This document shows positions 8,850-11,657 of a DNA stretch of 11,657 bases, in pieces (the stretch's first letter is position 1; each line of letters begins with the position of its first letter). The stretch comes from Methyloceanibacter sp. (GTDB taxonomy: Bacteria; Pseudomonadota; Alphaproteobacteria; Rhizobiales; Methyloligellaceae): positions 1-11,657 of the forward strand of contig JAENXG010000050.1 of assembly GCA_016649675.1 (NCBI GenBank). Reading direction: 5' to 3'. The notes under the pieces were generated by a model. The model saw only the letters and a list, made by a program, of their open reading frames with translations, made no database searches and had not been told where the DNA came from. Position numbers and translations under genes: made by a program.

Positions 8850-9479
8850 TCAGCGCACCATGCCGTGCTGGCAGAGATGGATGTGGGCGAACTGGCCGTA
8901 GGTGTCGGCGAGCTCGTAGCTGACGGGCCCGGTCGCTGTCGACCAGCCGCGCCCAATCTCGGCCTCGGCGAACTCGAAGCCGTCCGGCTGCACGATGCGC
9001 ACCCGATGCGTGGCGCCGGTGACCGGGTTGAGGATCGGTGCGCCACGCGTCTCAAGCACGCCCTCGATGTGGGCGCGCGCCGTCCGGCCATCGATGTCGA
9101 GCTCGAAGTCGATAGCGGCGATGATCGGCTCGTGCACCCTGTCGCAGGTCGAGGCGAAGACCTGGAACACCGTTGCGCCGGGGTCGGTGTCCTCGCCGCT
9201 CAGAATGCGGATGAGCGCCGCCCGCTGCTCGGGGCTCGCGCGCCGGTCGATGACGTGTATGGCCTCGCCGTTGCCCTCGTGAATGGGGCCAGGCCAGCGG
9301 AAGATCCCAGCCGCTCGGAGCCCATCGAGCCGCGTCGTCCCATGGAAGCCTTGCTCGATGTCGTAGACGCCCAATCCCTGGCAATGGCCGTGGGTGGGAA
9401 GCGCATTGAACTGGCAGGGGCAGCCATAGTCGCAGTTGCAGTTGCCGAACTCCCGCCCCTTGATCTCCCATTGGATCAT
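8850..9479 (-). CDS. DUF1326 domain protein, Cys/His-rich
   Basis: 209-residue soluble protein of the DUF1326 family, function not established. The N-terminus shows the diagnostic cluster GNCNCDYGCPCQFNALP (C14, C16, C20, C22), followed by H30, H32 and C33. A further C112 and a C-terminal HIHLCQH (H199, H201, C203, H205) give eleven or more potential metal ligands. No signal peptide or membrane span is visible. DUF1326 genes are commonly found next to DUF2182 genes, as here, which argues that the two act together; a metal-sensing or metal-delivery role is inference. The ATG at 9479 is kept because the conserved cluster begins 13 residues later, although no clear Shine-Dalgarno site precedes it. 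It lies 23 bases downstream of grxD on the same strand. Confidence 0.88.
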   Translation of the reverse strand: MIQWEIKGREFGNCNCDYGCPCQFNALPTHGHCQGLGVYDIEQGFHGTTRLDGLRAAGIFRWPGPIHEGNGEAIHVIDRRASPEQRAALIRILSGEDTDPGATVFQVFASTCDRVHEPIIAAIDFELDIDGRTARAHIEGVLETRGAPILNPVTGATHRVRIVQPDGFEFAEAEIGRGWSTATGPVSYELADTYGQFAHIHLCQHGMVR

Positions 9480-9502
9480 GGCGAATGCGCCGGGATGACG
9501 CG

Positions 9503-9859
9503 CTAGGCCGTCAGCGTCTGTGCGTTATGGGCGACGCCCTTGGCGCTCAACAGCTCCTGCAGCTCGCCCGCCTGGAACATCTCGCGCACGATATCGCAGC
9601 CGCCGACGAACTCGCCCTTGACGTAGAGCTGCGGGATGGTCGGCCAGTTGGAATAGGCCTTGATGCCGTCGCGCACGCCCATGTCATCGAGCACGTTGAT
9701 GTCTTTGAAGGCGACGCCGAGCTGGTTGAGAATCTGCGTGACCTGCATGGAGAAGCCGCATTGCGGCATGGTCTTGGTGCCTTTCATGAACAGCACCACG
9801 TCGTTGCCGGCAACCTGCTTGCCGATCCAGTCCTGAACGCTATCCTGGGGGTTCATCAT
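9503..9859 (-). CDS. grxD: Monothiol CGFS glutaredoxin (Grx4/GrxD type)
   Basis: 118-residue class II monothiol glutaredoxin. The signature CGFS occupies 34-37, preceded by K26 and FMKGT. The glutathione-binding WPTIPQ (72-77) and GGCD (86-89) complete the fold. Proteins of this class bind a bridging [2Fe-2S] cluster with glutathione, as homodimers or as heterodimers with BolA proteins, and act as Fe-S carriers rather than as disulfide reductases. bolA is immediately upstream, 28 bases away on the same strand, which supports this role. Two tandem ATG codons (9859 and 9856) compete: AAGGA is 4 bases before the first and 7 before the second, so the second may be the main start and the protein may have 117 residues. 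Length is normal for the family. Confidence 0.96.
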   Translation of the reverse strand: MMNPQDSVQDWIGKQVAGNDVVLFMKGTKTMPQCGFSMQVTQILNQLGVAFKDINVLDDMGVRDGIKAYSNWPTIPQLYVKGEFVGGCDIVREMFQAGELQELLSAKGVAHNAQTLTA

Positions 9860-9887
9860 TCGATCCTTTCTCGCGGCTGACGCGTAA

Positions 9888-10118
9888 CTATGGTGCCGCG
9901 GTCTTCAGCGCAAGCGCATGCAGCACGCCGCCCATATTTCCTTTGAGCGCATCATAGACCATCTGGTGCTGCTGGACCCGCGACTTGCCGCGAAATGCCT
10001 CCGACACGATGGTCGCCGCATAGTGATCGCCGTCGCCCGCAAGGTCGTCGATGCGGATCTCGGCGTCGGGAAAACGCTCCTTGATCATCCGTGAAATGTC
10101 GTCAACCGCCATGGCCAT
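9888..10118 (-). CDS. bolA: BolA family protein
   Basis: 76-residue BolA-like protein with the compact class II KH-type fold. The variable loop reads GDGDHYA (H32), and the helix-turn region RVQQHQMVYDALKGNMGGVLHALALKT (48-73) is the family signature, containing the invariant His (H67) that ligates the shared [2Fe-2S] cluster in BolA-Grx complexes. A His rather than Cys in the variable loop is the feature of the BolA_H/IbaG-like group. It lies upstream of a CGFS glutaredoxin gene, its known partner, in an arrangement common in alphaproteobacteria. The ATG at 10118 is preceded by AAGGAG (10127-10132) at 8 bases, which decides the start over an in-frame ATG two codons further. The precise role (iron regulation or Fe-S trafficking) cannot be set from sequence alone. 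Confidence 0.95.
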   Translation of the reverse strand: MAMAVDDISRMIKERFPDAEIRIDDLAGDGDHYAATIVSEAFRGKSRVQQHQMVYDALKGNMGGVLHALALKTAAP

Positions 10119-10148
10119 TGGTTCAACTCCTTGTCCCCCGCGATCTTA

Positions 10149-10246
10149 GAGCATGATCCGGAAAAGTGGGACCCGGTTTTCCGAAAAGATCATGCTCAAA
10201 AGCTAGAGCGCGATCGCGATAGAACTTCGCGCGATGGCGCTCTAGC
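10149..10246. repeat. Composite two-hairpin Rhizobiales-type intergenic repeat
   Basis: The first unit spans 10149-10197: arms GAGCATGATC (10149-10158) and GATCATGCTC (10188-10197), with inner arms CGGAAAA (10159-10165) and TTTTCCG (10177-10183), leaving an AAAA bulge at 10184-10187 and an 11-base loop. The second unit spans 10202-10246: perfect 10-base arms GCTAGAGCGC and GCGCTCTAGC (10237-10246), with inner ATCGCG (10213-10218) / CGCGAT (10230-10235). The first unit is a near match to an element I recall in very many copies in Rhizobiales genomes, often followed by an AGAGCGCGAT-type palindrome as here. The right arm of unit two contains the purL stop codon. It lies between purL and bolA in transcription order. 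Confidence 0.8.
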
Positions 10247-11657
10247 CGTGCGCCATGAAGCGCGGCAACCAGTCCTCATGCGCCGCCGCAAGCGCCGCCA
10301 GCGGCAGGGGCGCCTCGCCTTCGAGCCGGATGGCATCGCCTCCCACCCGCCCGAGCAGCCGCAACGGCACCTTTGCTACCGCCGCCGCCTTATGAATAGC
10401 GTCGGCCTTGTCGGAGGACGCTGCGACCACATAGCGCGCCTGGTCCTCGCCAAACCATAGAGCATGCGGGGGCACGGGGTCCGGGAGGTGCTCAAGCTCG
10501 ACGCCACGACCGCCGGCAAGCGCCATCTCGGCGATCGCCACGAGCAGCCCTCCGTCTGACACGTCATGCACCGCCGACACGCATCCGCTGCGGATCAGCC
10601 CTCTGACCAGGTCGCCGGTGCGGCGCTCGGCGTCGAGGTCGACGGGAGGGGGCGTGCCTTCGCTCCGGTCCAGCAGGATTTGCATATAGAGCGATTGGCC
10701 GAGATGGCCAGCCTCGGCGCCGAGAAGCATGAGCACGTCGCCCTCGCGCTTCAGCGCAATGGTCGCCATTTCGGCAATGTCTGGGATCAGCCCGATGCCG
10801 CCGATCGCTGGCGTAGGCGGGATGGCGACGCCGTTCGTCTCGTTATAGAGCGACACGTTGCCGGAGACGACGGGGAAGGAAAGCGCGGTACAAGCCTCGG
10901 CCATGCCTTCGACGGCGCCGACGAACTCGCCCATGATCTCGGGGCGCTCGGGATTGCCGAAATTCATGCAGTCGGTGATGGCCAGGGGATCGGCGCCGAC
11001 GGCGGTGAGATTGCGCCAGCATTCCGCTACCGCCTGCTTCGCCCCCTCGCGCGGATCGACGGCGCAATAGCGGGGCGTCACGTCGCAGGAGATGGCGAGC
11101 CCCTTCTTGGTGCCGTGGACGCGCACCACGGCCGCATCCCCGCCGGGCCGCTGCACCGTGTCGGCCATGACCATGTGGTCGTACTGCTCCCAAATCCAGC
11201 GGCGTGAGGACAGCGCCGCCGAGCCCATCATGGCCTCGAGAGCCCCGAGCACGCTGTTGGGGGCCGGCACGTCCTCAGGCGCGATGGCGATCGCCGCCGG
11301 CGTCTCGGTCCAGGCCCGCTCATAGACGGGTGCGGCGTGGGCCAGCGCCGCGAGAGGGATGTCGGCTTCGACCGCACCGCTATAGCGCACCACGAGATGG
11401 CCGGTGTCGGTGGTGTAGCCGATAACCGCGAAATCGAGCCCCCATTTCTTGAACACGCGCTCGGCAACCTTCTCCGCGCCTTGCTTCAGCACCATGAGCA
11501 TGCGCTCCTGGCTCTCCGACAGCATCATCTCGTAGGCGGTCATGCCCTCTTCGCGGGTCGGCACCTGATTGAGGTTGAGGTCGATGCCGACGCCACCTTT
11601 GTCGGCCATCTCGACCGAGGAGGAGGTAAGCCCTGCGGCGCCCATGTCCTGGATGGC
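10242..11657 (-). CDS. purL: Phosphoribosylformylglycinamidine synthase II, N-terminal part outside window
   Basis: C-terminal 471 residues of PurL, which converts FGAR, ATP and glutamine-derived ammonia to FGAM in purine synthesis, working with PurS and PurQ. The frame is open at the right edge (reading A-I-Q-D-M-G-A-A-G-L-T-S-S), so there is no start here. From the usual short-PurL length of about 730-740 residues, some 265 are missing. Recognisable segments are NLNQVPTREEGMTAYEMMLS, the PurM-like core with CDVTPRYCAVDPREGAKQAV and ITDCMNFGNPERPEIMG, and the second-half phosphate-binding HDVSDGGLLVAIAEM. The small-PurL architecture implies separate purS and purQ, which in this group normally lie upstream, beyond the right edge. 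The TAG stop (10244-10242) is inside a palindromic repeat. Identification is secure. Confidence 0.98.
   Translation of the reverse strand, partial: AIQDMGAAGLTSSSVEMADKGGVGIDLNLNQVPTREEGMTAYEMMLSESQERMLMVLKQGAEKVAERVFKKWGLDFAVIGYTTDTGHLVVRYSGAVEADIPLAALAHAAPVYERAWTETPAAIAIAPEDVPAPNSVLGALEAMMGSAALSSRRWIWEQYDHMVMADTVQRPGGDAAVVRVHGTKKGLAISCDVTPRYCAVDPREGAKQAVAECWRNLTAVGADPLAITDCMNFGNPERPEIMGEFVGAVEGMAEACTALSFPVVSGNVSLYNETNGVAIPPTPAIGGIGLIPDIAEMATIALKREGDVLMLLGAEAGHLGQSLYMQILLDRSEGTPPPVDLDAERRTGDLVRGLIRSGCVSAVHDVSDGGLLVAIAEMALAGGRGVELEHLPDPVPPHALWFGEDQARYVVAASSDKADAIHKAAAVAKVPLRLLGRVGGDAIRLEGEAPLPLAALAAAHEDWLPRFMAHG

Noticed and set aside
8233..9506. Plus-strand open frames opposite the DUF2182 and DUF1326 genes
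   Set aside because: Both are complements of well-supported families; their Arg/His/Gly-rich translations resemble nothing known.

Overview
The window looks like chromosomal core DNA of a high-GC alphaproteobacterium, most likely of the order Hyphomicrobiales (Rhizobiales). The evidence is a eukaryote-type NADP isocitrate dehydrogenase, a short PurL of the PurS/Q/L system, a Cys-poor S4 protein encoded by a stand-alone rpsD, and, between purL and bolA, a two-hairpin intergenic repeat of a kind I recall from many Rhizobiales genomes. The genus cannot be fixed from this sequence. I see no phage, transposase, plasmid, CRISPR or RNA gene.

Layout. Bases 1-3981 run rightward: alaS (its first few codons lie left of the window), then 3 bases later a six-transmembrane voltage-gated K+ channel with a C-terminal cyclic-nucleotide-binding-like domain. 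icd (3995-5224) runs leftward and meets the channel gene tail to tail, 13 bases apart. It is divergent from a TrmJ-type tRNA 2'-O-methyltransferase gene (5328-6212). A gene for an exported Ala/Pro-rich protein of unknown function (6286-7113) and rpsD (7292-7909) follow on the same strand. rpsD has a plausible promoter overlapping the stop codon of the previous gene and a 150-base structured leader.

From 8032 to the right edge everything is leftward. In transcription order it is purL (3' two thirds only), a composite palindromic repeat that includes the purL stop codon, bolA, a CGFS monothiol glutaredoxin gene (grxD), a Cys/His-rich DUF1326 gene and a membrane DUF2182 gene. The last four are spaced 28, 23 and 5 bases apart and could form one transcript. 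BolA and CGFS glutaredoxins are known partners in Fe-S cluster and iron handling. DUF1326 and DUF2182 commonly occur together and carry metal-type Cys/His motifs, so the cluster may be a metal-handling unit. That is inference.

Most genes are ordinary housekeeping genes. The less ordinary parts are the DUF1326/DUF2182 pair beside bolA-grxD, the channel whose ligand-binding cassette lacks the usual arginine, the unknown exported protein, and the repeats. I find no clear undescribed multi-gene system; the four-gene metal-like cluster is the nearest candidate. The longest stretch without a gene is 178 bases (7114-7291).
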